Positions 26,265-36,336 of a stretch of 64,000 nucleotides of DNA are shown here, in pieces (position 1 is the stretch's first letter; each line of letters starts with the position of its first letter). Origin of the DNA: Pseudomonas sp. Irchel s3b2 (GTDB lineage: Bacteria > Pseudomonadota > Gammaproteobacteria > Pseudomonadales > Pseudomonadaceae); contig NZ_FYEB01000001.1 in NCBI RefSeq assembly GCF_900187445.1, positions 744,001 through 808,000 of the forward strand. Reading direction: 5' to 3'. The notes under the pieces are model-generated. The model saw only the letters and a program-made list of their open reading frames with translations. It did no database searches and was not told the origin of the DNA. Position numbers and translations under genes: made by a program.

Positions 26265-28388
26265 TTAGAACTCCAGCTCCGCGCTGAAGTAGAGCACCCG
26301 GCGATCGTCGTAGTGGTTGTCGACGAAGGTGGTGGGCTGATTGTCGAGGCGTTGCTGGAGGACTCCGGCCAGCTCCAGATTGGCCTTGCCCAAACCGATG
26401 CGTTTGGCGATGCGCGTGTCGACCCGTTCGAAGCGATAACTGTTGAGGGCGTCGGCACCATAGTAAAAGAGCGCGCTGTTCCAGCCCTGGCCCCAGCTGC
26501 GTAGCCAACCGGCGGAGCCGCTGTTGCGCGCAGTCTGTTGTGCATCCAGTGGGTTGCTCGCGTCGGCATCGACGTAGGCATAGGTCAGGCGCAAACGATC
26601 GGCGCTGCTGACGCGCCAATCCAGCTGGGTTTCAGTCCCGCTGAAGCGGGAGCTGTTCGAGTTGCTGGCGATGTATTGGTTGTTACGTAGCGGTTCGCTG
26701 ATCATGCCGGTGATTTCGTCGTAGAACAGCTTCACGTCGACCGCCAGCCCCCACTCGGCGAAGTAGCCGTTGTAGCCCAATTCCCGGGAGCGCATGCGTT
26801 CCTGGTCGAGGTCGCCCGGGCCACGGGTCTTGACGAAATAGCGAGCGCTGGTCTGGCCGTAGGCACTGGGTCGCAGGTTGGTTACCTGGTAGCTCCAGTT
26901 GACGTTGTTTTCGAACATGTCTGGCGAACGGATGGCTTCCGAATATACCGCGCGCAAGCCGTGCCGCGGATTGATCAGGTAATTGACCGCCACCCGCGGG
27001 GTCAGCGAGTTGCCGGTCAATTGCGTTTCTTCAAACATCGCCCCGCCCTGCAACAACCAGTGTTCGGTGGCGCGCCATTCGAGTTGGCCGAATGCCCGCC
27101 AAGTGGTGTCGTCGAGCGTGCCATTGAAGTAGGTCTCGGAGTCTGCCCGGTCGTAACGATAGTTCAGGCCGCTGACCAGCCGCAGACTGTCGGACAGGCT
27201 GAGCGTGTCTTGCAGTTCGAGGTCGTAGCGCGATTCCCGGGCGCTCTGATCAATATCGCCGCAGAGGGTTTGTCGGGCGCCGTTTTGCCATTGGTCCAGC
27301 ACCTGATTGCCCAATGCCTGTTCGGCCGGTGTGCCTGCCGGTGCACCCAGGCCGGTAAAGCGCACCATGTTGCGCGCCAGGCGTTCGGTGTAATTCGGAT
27401 TGAGTTGCCAGAGCTCGGTCAGCTCCGGGCTGAACGAGACCTCGGCATCGCAGGCACGCCAGGTTTGCTGGCGATCCCAGTGTTGCGCCGAGCCTTGAAT
27501 ATAAAGGCTGTGATCAGGATTGATGTCCAGGTTCCAGCGCAGCGAGCCGGCATAGTCCTTGGCGATGACGTCAGAATTGTTCCCGGCAGCGGTAATCCCC
27601 GGGAATACAGGGCGGTAGGTATAGGGCCGCTGGTTGCTCCCGTCCTTGGCATTCATTTGCCAATCGATGCTCTGGTTTTCATTGAGCGTCTGGCTGACGG
27701 CGAGGCTGAAGCGGTTCAAGCGACGGCTGTCGCGGTAATCGGCGCCGTTACGGTCCGAGTCGAAGCCATCGTCTTGTTGACCGGACAGCGACAGGCGCAA
27801 GTCGCCGCTGTCCCAGCCTATGCCCTGGCTGGCGTAGAAATCATTGATGCCGCGCTGGCCACGGGTGACTTTCAGCCGCGTGCCGTGGCTGTCGGCCGGT
27901 TTGCGAGTGATGATGTTGACCACCGCCATCAGCGCGTTGGCGCCGTAACTGACGGTGTTGGGGCCACGGAAAACCTCGATGCGCTCGATGTCTTCCATGG
28001 CCACCGGAATATCACTCCAGTCCACCGTGGCCAGTCCTGCGCGGTACACCGAGCGGCCATCGATCAACACTTGCAGGCGCCGCGCTTCACTGGCGTTGGT
28101 GCCGTGGTAGTTCACCACCGCCTGATTGCCGCTGATATTACCGACCATCATCCCTGGCACCAGCCGCAGCAACTCGCTGATGTCCCGCGCACCGCTGGCA
28201 TTGATCAGTTCGCTGTCGATCACCGTCATGCTCCCCGGCACAGCCGCAGGCGACTGCTTCAGGCGCGTCGCCGTCAGCACTTGCGGCAACGGATCGTTGT
28301 CGAGGAACAAGTCGTCGGCCAGCAACGGCGAGCTGAAGATCAGCGTCAGTACCAGCGGCGAGCGAGGGCAGGGAAAGCCAAAAGACAC
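26265..28388 (-). CDS. TonB-dependent outer membrane receptor
   Basis: A 707-residue protein. A signal peptide (SPLVLTLIFSSPLLA) is followed by a plug domain (TRLKQSPAAVPGSMTVIDSE, ISELLRLVPGM, LIDGRSVYRAGLATVDWSDI, IERIEVFRGPNTVSYGANAL) and a long beta-barrel ending in DRRVLYFSAELEF with the terminal aromatic residue expected of outer membrane proteins. The closest type by eye is the colicin I/vitamin B12 receptor group; the ligand is unknown. It heads an operon with a periplasmic binding protein and the hybrid kinase, suggesting ligand uptake coupled to signalling. Confidence 0.88.
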   Translation of the reverse strand: MSFGFPCPRSPLVLTLIFSSPLLADDLFLDNDPLPQVLTATRLKQSPAAVPGSMTVIDSELINASGARDISELLRLVPGMMVGNISGNQAVVNYHGTNASEARRLQVLIDGRSVYRAGLATVDWSDIPVAMEDIERIEVFRGPNTVSYGANALMAVVNIITRKPADSHGTRLKVTRGQRGINDFYASQGIGWDSGDLRLSLSGQQDDGFDSDRNGADYRDSRRLNRFSLAVSQTLNENQSIDWQMNAKDGSNQRPYTYRPVFPGITAAGNNSDVIAKDYAGSLRWNLDINPDHSLYIQGSAQHWDRQQTWRACDAEVSFSPELTELWQLNPNYTERLARNMVRFTGLGAPAGTPAEQALGNQVLDQWQNGARQTLCGDIDQSARESRYDLELQDTLSLSDSLRLVSGLNYRYDRADSETYFNGTLDDTTWRAFGQLEWRATEHWLLQGGAMFEETQLTGNSLTPRVAVNYLINPRHGLRAVYSEAIRSPDMFENNVNWSYQVTNLRPSAYGQTSARYFVKTRGPGDLDQERMRSRELGYNGYFAEWGLAVDVKLFYDEITGMISEPLRNNQYIASNSNSSRFSGTETQLDWRVSSADRLRLTYAYVDADASNPLDAQQTARNSGSAGWLRSWGQGWNSALFYYGADALNSYRFERVDTRIAKRIGLGKANLELAGVLQQRLDNQPTTFVDNHYDDRRVLYFSAELEF

Positions 28389-28584
28389 GGCACGGCCTTG
28401 ATAGCGATTAGTTGGCGCGCATGTTAACCGAGCGCAACGACTTTTCCAGTCACGATGAGGGCATTTTCCTCGGTTTTCTTGGTCTTCTTTCTACAAGTGT
28501 CGGTAATTGATGCTGGGGCTGGCCGCCACCGGGCCGCTCCGTATAATGCCGACATCGCCACTGGTATGGATTAACGGATTGCAT

Positions 28585-29610
28585 ATGACTGAACAGCGCC
28601 CAATTGCGGTCCTGGGAGGCGGAAGTTTTGGTACCGCCGTGGCTAATCTGTTGGCCGAGAATGGGCATCAGGTCCGGCTGTGGATGCGTGACCCCGAGCA
28701 GGCCGAGGCCATTCGGGTCGATCGCGAGAACCCGCGTTACCTCAAAGGCATCAAGATTCTTGCGGCGGTGGAGGCGGTCACAGACCTGCAAACCACCCTG
28801 GAGGCCTGCGACCTGTGCTTCGTCGCGTTGCCGTCCAGCGCGCTGCGCTCGGTGCTGGCACCCCACGCCCAACTGTTGAGCGGCAAGTTGCTGGTGAGCC
28901 TGACCAAAGGCATCGAAGCCCACACGTTCAAGCTGATGAGCCAGATCCTTGAAGACATCGCCCCACAAGCGCGCATCGGTGTGCTGTCCGGCCCGAACCT
29001 GGCCCGTGAAATCGCCGAACACGCGCTGACCGCCACAGTGGTTGCCAGCGAAGACGAAGATCTTTGCCAGCAGGTCCAGGCCGCGCTGCACGGCCGGACT
29101 TTTCGCGTGTATGCCAGCGCCGACCGCTTTGGCGTGGAGCTGGGCGGGGCGCTGAAAAACGTCTATGCAATCATCGCCGGCATGGCGGTGGCGTTGGGCA
29201 TGGGTGAAAACACCAAGAGCATGCTGATCACCCGGGCACTGGCGGAAATGACCCGCTTCGCGGTGAATCAGGGCGCCAACCCGATGACTTTCCTCGGCCT
29301 TGCGGGTGTCGGCGATTTGATCGTCACCTGCTCGTCGCCGAAAAGCCGCAACTATCAGGTCGGGTTTGCCCTCGGCCAGGGCTTGAGCCTGGAGGATGCG
29401 GTGACGCGTCTGGGTGAAGTCGCCGAAGGGGTGAACACCCTCAAGGTGCTCAAGGCCAAGGCTCAGGAGGTGGGTGTGTATATGCCGCTGGTCGCCGGAT
29501 TGCATGCCATTCTGTTCGAAGGGCGCACGCTTGAACAGGTGATCGCGCTGCTGATGCGCGGCGAGCCGAAAACCGACGTCGACTTTATTTCCACCAGCGA
29601 TTTCAACTGA
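28585..29610 (+). CDS. gpsA: Glycerol-3-phosphate dehydrogenase [NAD(P)+]
   Basis: A 341-residue enzyme that makes sn-glycerol-3-phosphate for phospholipids. The nucleotide-binding motif is [20 protein letters not shown]; the catalytic lysine lies in [15 protein letters not shown], and the conserved [20 protein letters not shown] block is present. ATG 28585 is used because it starts directly at the Rossmann fold; the frame is open upstream to 28507. The order gpsA, DUF4389, sixA agrees with the P. aeruginosa PA1614 region. Confidence 0.95.
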   Translation: MTEQRPIAVLGGGSFGTAVANLLAENGHQVRLWMRDPEQAEAIRVDRENPRYLKGIKILAAVEAVTDLQTTLEACDLCFVALPSSALRSVLAPHAQLLSGKLLVSLTKGIEAHTFKLMSQILEDIAPQARIGVLSGPNLAREIAEHALTATVVASEDEDLCQQVQAALHGRTFRVYASADRFGVELGGALKNVYAIIAGMAVALGMGENTKSMLITRALAEMTRFAVNQGANPMTFLGLAGVGDLIVTCSSPKSRNYQVGFALGQGLSLEDAVTRLGEVAEGVNTLKVLKAKAQEVGVYMPLVAGLHAILFEGRTLEQVIALLMRGEPKTDVDFISTSDFN

Positions 29611-29640
29611 ACCCTCTACTCAATAGGAACGGAGCGAGAC

Positions 29641-29988
29641 ATGAACGATCAGAAAGTAGAAGCCAAGTACGAATCCATCCTGCTGCGGGTGCTGTGGATG
29701 ATTGTCTATGTGCTGGTCTGGCAAGTGGCGCAATTGATCCTCGGTGCGGTGGTGTTGGTGCAGCTGATCTATCGTTTGATTTATGGCGCACCGAGCGCCA
29801 GCTTGATGAATTTCGGCGACAGCCTGAGCCAGTTTCTGGCGCAGATCGGTCGTTTCGGCAGCTTTCACAGCGACCAGAAGCCTTGGCCGTTCGCCGACTG
29901 GCCGACGCCGCGTACACCGGAAGGTGAAGCCCCGCACGTTGTGGCGCCAGCACCGCATCCGGCCCGAGATGAGGAACCGAAATTATGA
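29641..29988 (+). CDS. DUF4389 membrane protein
   Basis: A 115-residue protein with one long or two short membrane segments (about 15-45, LRVLWMIVYVLVWQVAQLIL) and then the family block LIYRLIYGAPSASLMNFGDS and LSQFLAQIGRF. The C-terminal tail is Pro-rich and cytoplasmic. The function is unknown. It has a GGAACGGAG site upstream and overlaps sixA by four bases, so the two are cotranslated. Confidence 0.8.
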   Translation: MNDQKVEAKYESILLRVLWMIVYVLVWQVAQLILGAVVLVQLIYRLIYGAPSASLMNFGDSLSQFLAQIGRFGSFHSDQKPWPFADWPTPRTPEGEAPHVVAPAPHPARDEEPKL

Positions 29989-30437
29989 AACTCTGGGTAT
30001 TGCGTCATGGTGAAGCCGAGCCTCACGGTACTCGCCCGGACTCTGAGCGGGCATTGACCGTCAAGGGGCGTGAAGAGGTGTTGCGCACGGCCGCACAATT
30101 GATCGGCCAGCCACTCACCGCCATTTACTCCAGTCCTCTCCTGCGAGCGCAGGAGACGGCTTTATTGGTGCGTGAAGCGCTGGGTTTCGAGCCAGAGATC
30201 CGCACCGTCGACTGGCTGACCCCGGATACCGAGCCGGACAAGGTGGCGGAGCAGCTTGTATCGGTGAGTGATGTCCTGCTGGTCAGTCACAATCCGCTGG
30301 TGGGCAACCTGCTGAGCTATCTGCAGCACGGCGCCGGCTATCCGCCGGAAAAAGTCAGCACCGCCGGCCTGGCCGAGCTGGAGAACAATGAACTGCTGAT
30401 CGGGTCGATGAAGCTCAACGGCATCAAGCACCCGTAA
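29985..30437 (+). CDS. sixA: Phosphohistidine phosphatase SixA
   Basis: A 150-residue histidine phosphatase with the catalytic RHGE motif near the N-terminus (MKLWVLRHGEAEPHG) and the second active-site block YSSPLLRAQETA and VSHNPLVGNLLSYL. SixA removes phosphate from histidine-phosphotransfer proteins. The ATGA overlap with the DUF4389 gene indicates coupling. Confidence 0.9.
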   Translation: MKLWVLRHGEAEPHGTRPDSERALTVKGREEVLRTAAQLIGQPLTAIYSSPLLRAQETALLVREALGFEPEIRTVDWLTPDTEPDKVAEQLVSVSDVLLVSHNPLVGNLLSYLQHGAGYPPEKVSTAGLAELENNELLIGSMKLNGIKHP

Positions 30438-30469
30438 CCTGCTTCTGCTCTGGCTCTGGCCTTTGCTTT

Positions 30470-30544
30470 TGTAGGAGCGAGGCTTGCCCGCGAAGCTTTT
30501 AGCGTCTTCGAAGGCCCCTTCGCGGGCAAGCCTCGCTCCTACAA
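30470..30544. repeat. REP palindrome after sixA
   Basis: Inverted pair TGTAGGAGCGAGGCTTGCCC / GGGCAAGCCTCGCTCCTACA around a loop of about 20 bases. Confidence 0.9.
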
Positions 30545-30641
30545 GGGCGGAGGCGTTCCGTTTTTTTGTGTGAAATAGTCAACCAAGCACTTGCTTGGTT
30601 GGCTACGCTTGCTCCAGACAAAAAATAAAGGAGCAAGTCGC

Positions 30642-32309
30642 ATGTCTGCTGCTTCCCGTTTGCCATTGGACGCTTTCTACGAGCGTGAAGCCCGTCATCC
30701 CCGCCAGCGCTTTCTGGTCCAGCCGACAGGAGGCGGTCAGGTCGAGGCGCTGACCTGGGCCGATGTTGGTCATCAGGCGCGCTGTGCCGCCCACTGGCTG
30801 CGGGCTCGCGAATTGCCACAAGGCAGCCACATTGCGCTGATCTCGAAAAACTGCGCCCACTGGATCATCGCCGACTTGGCGATCTGGATGGCCGGGCATG
30901 TCTCGGTGCCGCTGTACCCCAATCTGACCGCCGATTCCGTGGCCCAGGTGCTCGATCACTCCGAAGCCGCGCTGGTGTTCATTGGCAAGCTGGATGACTG
31001 GCCGGGCATGTCCGCCGGGGTCAAACCCAACCTGCCGACCATCAGCTTGCCGCTGTGTCCGGCCGGCAACTTCGATTTCAGCTGGACCGATCTGCAATGC
31101 AGCTCGCCGATTCAGGACGACCCCAAACCCGCCGCCGATCAGCTGGCGACCATCATTTACACCTCCGGCACCACGGGCCAGCCCAAAGGCGTGATGCACA
31201 ACTTCGGCAACTTGGGATTTGCCACCACCCGTGGCACGCAGTTATTCGGCCTGAATGAGTCGGATCGCCTGCTGTCCTACCTGCCGTTGTGCCACGTCGC
31301 TGAGCGGATGTTCGTCGAGCTGGCATCGATCTACACCGGACAAACGGTATTTTTTGCCGAGAGCCTCGATACCTTCCTTACCGATTTGCAACGTGCCCGG
31401 CCGACCGCGCTGTTTGGCGTGCCGCGGATATGGACCAAATTCCAGATGGGCGTCTACAGCAAGATCCCGGAAAAACGCCTCGACTTCCTGCTCGGCTTGC
31501 CCTTCATCGGCAAACGGGTAGGGCACAAAGTCCTCGCTGGGCTCGGGCTGGACGCCTTGCGCATCGCCTTGTCCGGTGCTGCGCCCGTGCCGCAGACCTT
31601 GCTGCTCTGGTACCGAAAACTGGGGCTGGATGTGCTGGAGGTGTACGGCATGACTGAAAGTTGCGGTTATTCCCACATCGGCCAGCCAGGTCAGAACAAA
31701 CCTGGCTGGATCGGCCAGCCATGCCCGGAAGTCGACGTACGTATCGAACCGTCTGGTGAAGTACTGGTGCGTAGCGGTGCGACGATGCTCGGCTATTTCA
31801 AGGAACCCGGGAAAACCGCCGAAACCATCACCGAGGATGGCTTCTTGCGTACCGGTGACAAGGGCGAGGAAGACGCCGAAGGCAACTTGCGCCTGACCGG
31901 GCGCCTGAAGGAAATCTTCAAAACCAGCAAAGGCAAATACGTTGCCCCGGCACCGATTGAAAATCGCCTGGCGGTGCATGCGCGGATCGAACAAGTGTGT
32001 GTGGTTGGCGATGGGCTGAGTGCACCACTGGGTTTGTGCGTGTTGTCGGCGGTCGGTCAGCAGGACGCGAAAGGATCGGCCCGGGCGGGTTTGCATTCAA
32101 GTCTGGAAAGACTGCTGGAGGAGGTCAACGGCGTTCTCGACAGGCATGAGCGCTTGCGTCGGCTGGTGGTAGTCAAGGACAGTTGGGCAGTGGAAAACGG
32201 CTTCCTGACACCGACCCTGAAGATCAAGCGCAACATGATCGAAGCGGCTTACGGTGCTCGGTTTGCAGAATGGAGCGAGCGCAGCGAGGCGGTGCTGTGG
32301 CAGGATTGA
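30642..32309 (+). CDS. AMP-binding (long-chain acyl-CoA synthetase-like) protein
   Basis: A 555-residue adenylate-forming enzyme. The AMP-binding P-loop is ATIIYTSGTTGQPKGVMHNF, followed by LSYLPLCHVAERM, VYGMTESCGYSHI and FLRTGDKGEEDAEGNLRLTG with LKEIFKTSKGKYVAPAPIE, the hallmark of the FAA1/FadD15-type acyl-CoA ligases. The start ATG 30642 has AAGGAG at ten bases. The substrate is probably a fatty or other carboxylic acid; the next gene is a hotdog thioesterase, so the two may work on the same acyl-CoA. Confidence 0.88.
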   Translation: MSAASRLPLDAFYEREARHPRQRFLVQPTGGGQVEALTWADVGHQARCAAHWLRARELPQGSHIALISKNCAHWIIADLAIWMAGHVSVPLYPNLTADSVAQVLDHSEAALVFIGKLDDWPGMSAGVKPNLPTISLPLCPAGNFDFSWTDLQCSSPIQDDPKPAADQLATIIYTSGTTGQPKGVMHNFGNLGFATTRGTQLFGLNESDRLLSYLPLCHVAERMFVELASIYTGQTVFFAESLDTFLTDLQRARPTALFGVPRIWTKFQMGVYSKIPEKRLDFLLGLPFIGKRVGHKVLAGLGLDALRIALSGAAPVPQTLLLWYRKLGLDVLEVYGMTESCGYSHIGQPGQNKPGWIGQPCPEVDVRIEPSGEVLVRSGATMLGYFKEPGKTAETITEDGFLRTGDKGEEDAEGNLRLTGRLKEIFKTSKGKYVAPAPIENRLAVHARIEQVCVVGDGLSAPLGLCVLSAVGQQDAKGSARAGLHSSLERLLEEVNGVLDRHERLRRLVVVKDSWAVENGFLTPTLKIKRNMIEAAYGARFAEWSERSEAVLWQD

Positions 32310-32341
32310 GCCACGAACAATACCAACAAAGGAACCCAACG

Positions 32342-32785
32342 ATGAGTCTGTGGCGCACCACTCCCAATGTCGAACAGTTGACCGCAATGCAGAAAAACAC
32401 CATTGGCGAAGTGCTGGATATTCGCTTCGAAGCCTTCGATGACGAGTCCCTGACCGCGAGCATGGTCATCGACCATCGTACGCACCAACCTTATGGTTTG
32501 CTGCACGGCGGCGCCTCGGTGGTGCTGGCCGAAACCGTCGGCTCGACGGCCAGTTACCTGTGCATCGACGCCAGCAAGTTTTATTGCGTGGGCCTGGAAA
32601 TCAACGCCAACCATTTGCGCGGCCTGCGCAGTGGGCGAGTGACGGCGGTGGCCAAGGCGATTCACATTGGTCGCACCACCCATGTCTGGGATATTCGTTT
32701 GAGCAGCGATGAGGGCAAGGCCAGTTGCGTGTCACGGCTGACCATGGCGGTGGTGCCGGTGGGTGAGAACCCGCCGGCGCGTTGA
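32342..32785 (+). CDS. Hotdog-fold acyl-CoA thioesterase (PaaI/MenI type)
   Basis: A 147-residue thioesterase. The motif QPYGLLHGGASVVLAETVGS has the HGG turn and the catalytic acid expected for the PaaI/YbdB/MenI group, followed by VGLEINANHLRGLRSGRVTA and TTHVWDIRLSSDEGKASCVS. Only 32 bases separate it from the acyl-CoA synthetase. The frame is open upstream, but ATG 32342 (MSLWRTTPNVEQL) is preceded by AAAGGA and gives the normal family length. Confidence 0.88.
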   Translation: MSLWRTTPNVEQLTAMQKNTIGEVLDIRFEAFDDESLTASMVIDHRTHQPYGLLHGGASVVLAETVGSTASYLCIDASKFYCVGLEINANHLRGLRSGRVTAVAKAIHIGRTTHVWDIRLSSDEGKASCVSRLTMAVVPVGENPPAR

Positions 32786-32824
32786 TTCCTGATCGAGCCA
32801 AAGATTCATGGCCGGCGAATTTTT

Positions 32825-32955
32825 GTGGCGAGGGAGCTTGCTCCCGCTGGGTCGCGAAGCGGCCCCAACCGGATTGCAGCGCTCTCTGGTTACACCGCAT
32901 TCACCAATTTTGCGGCTGCTGCGCAGCCGAACGCGAGCAAGCTCGCTCGCCACAA
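32825..32955. repeat. Long REP-type palindromic element
   Basis: Outer inverted repeat GTGGCGAGGGAGCTTGCTCC ... GCGAGCAAGCTCGCTCGCCAC with an inner GC-rich hairpin (GGGTCGCGAAGCGGCCCC and GGCTGCTGCGCAGCC). A second REP subfamily, different from the GTAGGAGCGAGG type. Confidence 0.8.
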
Positions 32956-33084
32956 GATTCTCAGTGGATGCTGAACGGTCATCGTCCTGACCCGACTGTC
33001 ATCATTCCTGTCAGTTACGGTCATTGCTGTAGGACCCCGTCTTACGGACAATCAACCCCTGTTCTCGCTCATGGATTTGCAGGT

Positions 33085-33891
33085 ATGTCGCAACAGATAT
33101 TTTTCGCCCACGCCAATGGATTTCCTTCGGGGACCTACGGCAAGTTGTTCGCGGCGCTGGCGCCCGAGTACCAGGTGACGCATCTGGAGCAGCACGCCCA
33201 TGACCCGCGTTTTCCGGCAGACGACAACTGGAACAATCTGGTGGATGAGCTGATCCATCACCTCAAGCAGCAACCGGAGCCGATCTGGGGCGTTGGTCAT
33301 TCCTTCGGCGGCGTGCTGCACCTGCACGCCGCGTTGCGTTGTCCTGAGCTGTATCGCGGCGTGGTGATGCTCGATTCGCCGGTGCTGACCCGGGCCGATC
33401 AATGGGTGATCCGTGCTGCCAAACGCTTCGGTTTCATTGATCGCCTGACCCCGGCCGGTCGTACGTTGGGACGACGGGAAGAGTTCGTCGATCTGGAAGC
33501 GGCTCGCCTGTATTTCGCCGGCAAAACCCTGTTTCGTGGCTTCGACCCGGAATGTTTCGATGCCTATCTTCAACATGGTTTGCAAAAGGTCGGCGACAAG
33601 TTGCGCCTGCGTTTCGATCCGGCCACGGAAATCAGCATCTACCGTGGTGTGCCCCACACCAGCCCCGGCCGTGCACGGCAGTTGAAAGTGCCGCTGGCGG
33701 TGGTTCGTGGGCACAAGAGCCGCGTGGTGATGCGCCATCACGCCCGTTCCGTCGGGCGCATGCCTCTTGGTGAGTCCTTGACCATGCCCGGTGGCCATAT
33801 GTTTCCCCTCGAACGTCCACAAGACACGGCCACGCTGCTGAAGAATCTGTTCAGTCGCTGGGAAGGTCGCCGCCAACAGGATTGTGCATGA
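33085..33891 (+). CDS. Alpha/beta hydrolase
   Basis: A 268-residue hydrolase. An early oxyanion-type segment FFAHANGFPSGTYGKL is followed by the nucleophile elbow WGVGHSFGGVLHLHAAL (Ser in GHSFGG), and a C-terminal His in PGGHMFPLERP. The start MSQQIFFAHANG at ATG 33085 is preferred to much longer open frames that run through the REP element. Substrate unknown. It overlaps the next hydrolase gene by four bases. Confidence 0.85.
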   Translation: MSQQIFFAHANGFPSGTYGKLFAALAPEYQVTHLEQHAHDPRFPADDNWNNLVDELIHHLKQQPEPIWGVGHSFGGVLHLHAALRCPELYRGVVMLDSPVLTRADQWVIRAAKRFGFIDRLTPAGRTLGRREEFVDLEAARLYFAGKTLFRGFDPECFDAYLQHGLQKVGDKLRLRFDPATEISIYRGVPHTSPGRARQLKVPLAVVRGHKSRVVMRHHARSVGRMPLGESLTMPGGHMFPLERPQDTATLLKNLFSRWEGRRQQDCA

Positions 33892-34742
33892 GCAGCGTCG
33901 TAGAAGAAGTTCGCCTGAGCCTGCCGCATATCGAATTGGCGGCGCACCTGTTCGGTCCCGAGGACGGCTTGCCGGTGATCGCCTTGCATGGCTGGCTGGA
34001 CAACGCCAACAGCTTTGCCCGGCTGGCGCCCAAGCTCAAGGGCTTGCGCATCATCGCGCTGGACATGGCCGGGCACGGTCACTCAGGGCATCGGCCAAAC
34101 GGTGCCGGTTACGCGCTGTGGGACTACGCCCATGACGTGCTGCAAGTGGCCGAGCAGTTGGGATGGAAGCGTTTTGCACTGCTGGGGCATTCCCTGGGGG
34201 CAATCGTCTCGCTGGTGTTGGCCGGGTCGTTGCCGGAACGGGTAACTCATCTGGCCTTGATCGACGGCATCATTCCTCCTACAGACAAAGGAGAAAACGC
34301 CGCCGAGCGTATGGGCATGGCCCTGCAAGCGCAGCTGGATCTGCGGGAAAAACGCAAACCGGTCTACAGCACGCTCGATCGCGCCATCGAAGCACGCATG
34401 AAAGGTTTGGTGGCGGTCAGTCGCGAAGCCGCCGAACTGCTGGCTCAGCGTGGCTTGATGCCGGTGCCGGGCGGTTATACCTGGCGCACTGACAGCCGCC
34501 TGACCCTTCCGTCACCGCTACGTCTGACCACCGAACAGGCAATGGCCTTCGTTCAGCGCGTCAGTTGTCCTGCACATCTGGTGGTCGCGGCTGACGGCAT
34601 GCTCGCCAAACATCCAGAGCTGCTGGAACGTCTACCCTTTAGCCGTGAACAGTTGCCTGGCGGCCATCATTTGCACCTGAATGACGAACCCGGTGCCGAC
34701 CTTGTCGCAGACTGTTTCAATCGGTTCTTCGCTGTTCCTTGA
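33888..34742 (+). CDS. Alpha/beta hydrolase
   Basis: A 284-residue hydrolase. [15 protein letters not shown] supplies the oxyanion region, [18 protein letters not shown] the nucleophile Ser, and [12 protein letters not shown] the C-terminal His. The ATG at 33888 overlaps the previous stop (ATGA), so both hydrolases are cotranslated. Related proteins are annotated as esterases or haloalkane-dehalogenase-like; the actual substrate is not evident. Confidence 0.87.
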   Translation: MSSVVEEVRLSLPHIELAAHLFGPEDGLPVIALHGWLDNANSFARLAPKLKGLRIIALDMAGHGHSGHRPNGAGYALWDYAHDVLQVAEQLGWKRFALLGHSLGAIVSLVLAGSLPERVTHLALIDGIIPPTDKGENAAERMGMALQAQLDLREKRKPVYSTLDRAIEARMKGLVAVSREAAELLAQRGLMPVPGGYTWRTDSRLTLPSPLRLTTEQAMAFVQRVSCPAHLVVAADGMLAKHPELLERLPFSREQLPGGHHLHLNDEPGADLVADCFNRFFAVP

Positions 34743-34792
34743 CTTGCGCCGGGCAACTGTCGAGGCTGGGCGGGTTGAAATGGGAGACAACC

Positions 34793-35452
34793 ATGATAGA
34801 TCTGTACACCGCTGCGACCCCGAATGGCCACAAGGTCTCTATCGTGCTCGAGGAACTCGGCCTGCCCTATACGGTGCACGCCTTGAGTTTCGACAAAAAG
34901 GAACAGAAGTCCCCGGACTTCCTCAAGATCAATCCCAATGGGCGGATTCCGGCGATTGTCGACCGTGCCAATGGCGATTTCGCCGTGTTCGAGTCCGGCG
35001 CGATCCTGATTTACCTCGCCGAGATGACCGGCAAACTGCTGCCCCAGGACCCCAAGGGGCGATCGGTGGTGTTGCAGTGGCTGATGTTTCAGATGGGCGG
35101 AGTCGGGCCGATGCAGGGCCAGGCCAACGTGTTTTTCCGTTACTTCCCGGAAAAACTCCAAGGCGCCATCGACCGTTATCAACACGAAACCCGGCGCTTG
35201 TATGAAGTGCTCGACACGCGTCTGCAAACAGTAGAGTTTCTGGCGGGCGAATACAGCATTGCCGACATTGCCACTTATCCGTGGGTCCGTGGCCATGAAT
35301 GGTCCGGTGTCGCGGTGGATGGCTTGTCAGCCCTGCAGCGCTGGATGGCGACCATGGAGGCACGCCCTGCGGTACAACGCGGTTTACTGGTACCCGAGCG
35401 CATCGATGACGACAGTGTCATCAAGGGTGCCCAGGCCATGCTGATTCGATGA
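34793..35452 (+). CDS. Glutathione S-transferase (YfcG-like)
   Basis: A 219-residue GST. The thioredoxin-like N-terminal domain begins [20 protein letters not shown] and has the [18 protein letters not shown] and [13 protein letters not shown] glutathione-site blocks; the helical C-terminal domain has [12 protein letters not shown]. The TPNGxK pattern is typical of the YfcG/YghU disulfide-bond reductases, where a Thr/Asn replaces the catalytic Ser. GGGAGA precedes the ATG. Confidence 0.88.
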   Translation: MIDLYTAATPNGHKVSIVLEELGLPYTVHALSFDKKEQKSPDFLKINPNGRIPAIVDRANGDFAVFESGAILIYLAEMTGKLLPQDPKGRSVVLQWLMFQMGGVGPMQGQANVFFRYFPEKLQGAIDRYQHETRRLYEVLDTRLQTVEFLAGEYSIADIATYPWVRGHEWSGVAVDGLSALQRWMATMEARPAVQRGLLVPERIDDDSVIKGAQAMLIR

Positions 35453-36267
35453 GTCTATCCATGCGTTCACTCACTCCGCTGGCGCTGTGTTGTTTCAGTC
35501 CTCTTTTATTTGCCGCTGATATCCCAGGCAGTCAGGACCTGCCGATCGTGCCGCGTATGGCCGATGCGCAGATCGTCGACTATCGCCCGGCTGTCGAGCT
35601 TGAGCGGATCTACCCGTTGGGTTCGATCCGCAAGATCAGTGGTCAGTTGCGCTTTGATGGTCAAGTCACCGCCCGGGGTCAAACCACCTCGGTGACCTAC
35701 GAATTACCACCGGAGCATTCCTCTACCGATGCCTTCACCGCCGCTCGCGAAGCCTTGCAAAAGCAGGGCGCCGAGTTGTTGTTCTGGTGTCAGGCCCGGG
35801 ATTGTGGCGAAAGCAGCCTGTGGGCCAATGAAGTCTTCGGCAACGCCAAGCTGTATGGCGCCGATAATCAGCAAGCTTATTTGCTGCTGCGTCTGGCGGC
35901 CCCTCAAGACAATACGCTTGTGGCGCTTTACAGCATCACGCGCGGCAATCGCAGGGCTTATCTGCACGTCGAACAGTTCGACGCTGCTGCACCACTGGGC
36001 GACTTGTTACCGACTTCCGCGACTTTGCTGCGGCAGCTCAAGAGCACCGGTGAACTTGATTTCCCCAAACTCGACGGCGACCCAGACGACACCTGGCTGC
36101 GCTTGATTTCCCGAGGCCTGAACCTGGACACCACGTTGCGCGTCAATGTTTCCGGACCCCATGCCGAAGCCTGGCGTCAGGCGCTGACCGACCAGGGTGT
36201 ACGGGCGGCGCGGATGGAAACCGGCAGCGTCGAAGGCTCTGGCCTGCACTTCGAACTGTTGCGATAA
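35449..36267 (+). CDS. DUF4892 protein, secreted
   Basis: A 272-residue exported protein. The signal peptide [20 protein letters not shown] starts at the second in-frame ATG (35461), while 35449 overlaps the GST stop (ATGA). The body ([60 protein letters not shown]) is a typical DUF4892 protein of unknown function, with two cysteines that may form a disulfide. Confidence 0.8.
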   Translation: MSLSMRSLTPLALCCFSPLLFAADIPGSQDLPIVPRMADAQIVDYRPAVELERIYPLGSIRKISGQLRFDGQVTARGQTTSVTYELPPEHSSTDAFTAAREALQKQGAELLFWCQARDCGESSLWANEVFGNAKLYGADNQQAYLLLRLAAPQDNTLVALYSITRGNRRAYLHVEQFDAAAPLGDLLPTSATLLRQLKSTGELDFPKLDGDPDDTWLRLISRGLNLDTTLRVNVSGPHAEAWRQALTDQGVRAARMETGSVEGSGLHFELLR

Positions 36268-36277
36268 GCTTCATTCA

Positions 36278-36300
36278 GCGAACGCGTTCTGCGCGTTCGC
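36278..36300 (+). terminator. Hairpin after the DUF4892 gene
   Basis: GCGAACGCG-TTCTG-CGCGTTCGC with a weak pyrimidine tail (CTACTCTTTT), eleven bases after the stop codon. Confidence 0.6.
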
Positions 36301-36336
36301 CTACTCTTTTGCTGACTGATTTTTTCGAGACTTTGT

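Noticed and set aside
26961..28427. 488-codon plus-strand ORF
   Set aside because: Antisense to the TonB receptor, whose plug and barrel motifs are clear.
28450..29505. 351-codon minus-strand ORF
   Set aside because: Lies fully antisense to gpsA, is His/Gln/Gly-rich as expected from a mirrored GC-rich gene, and has no family motif.
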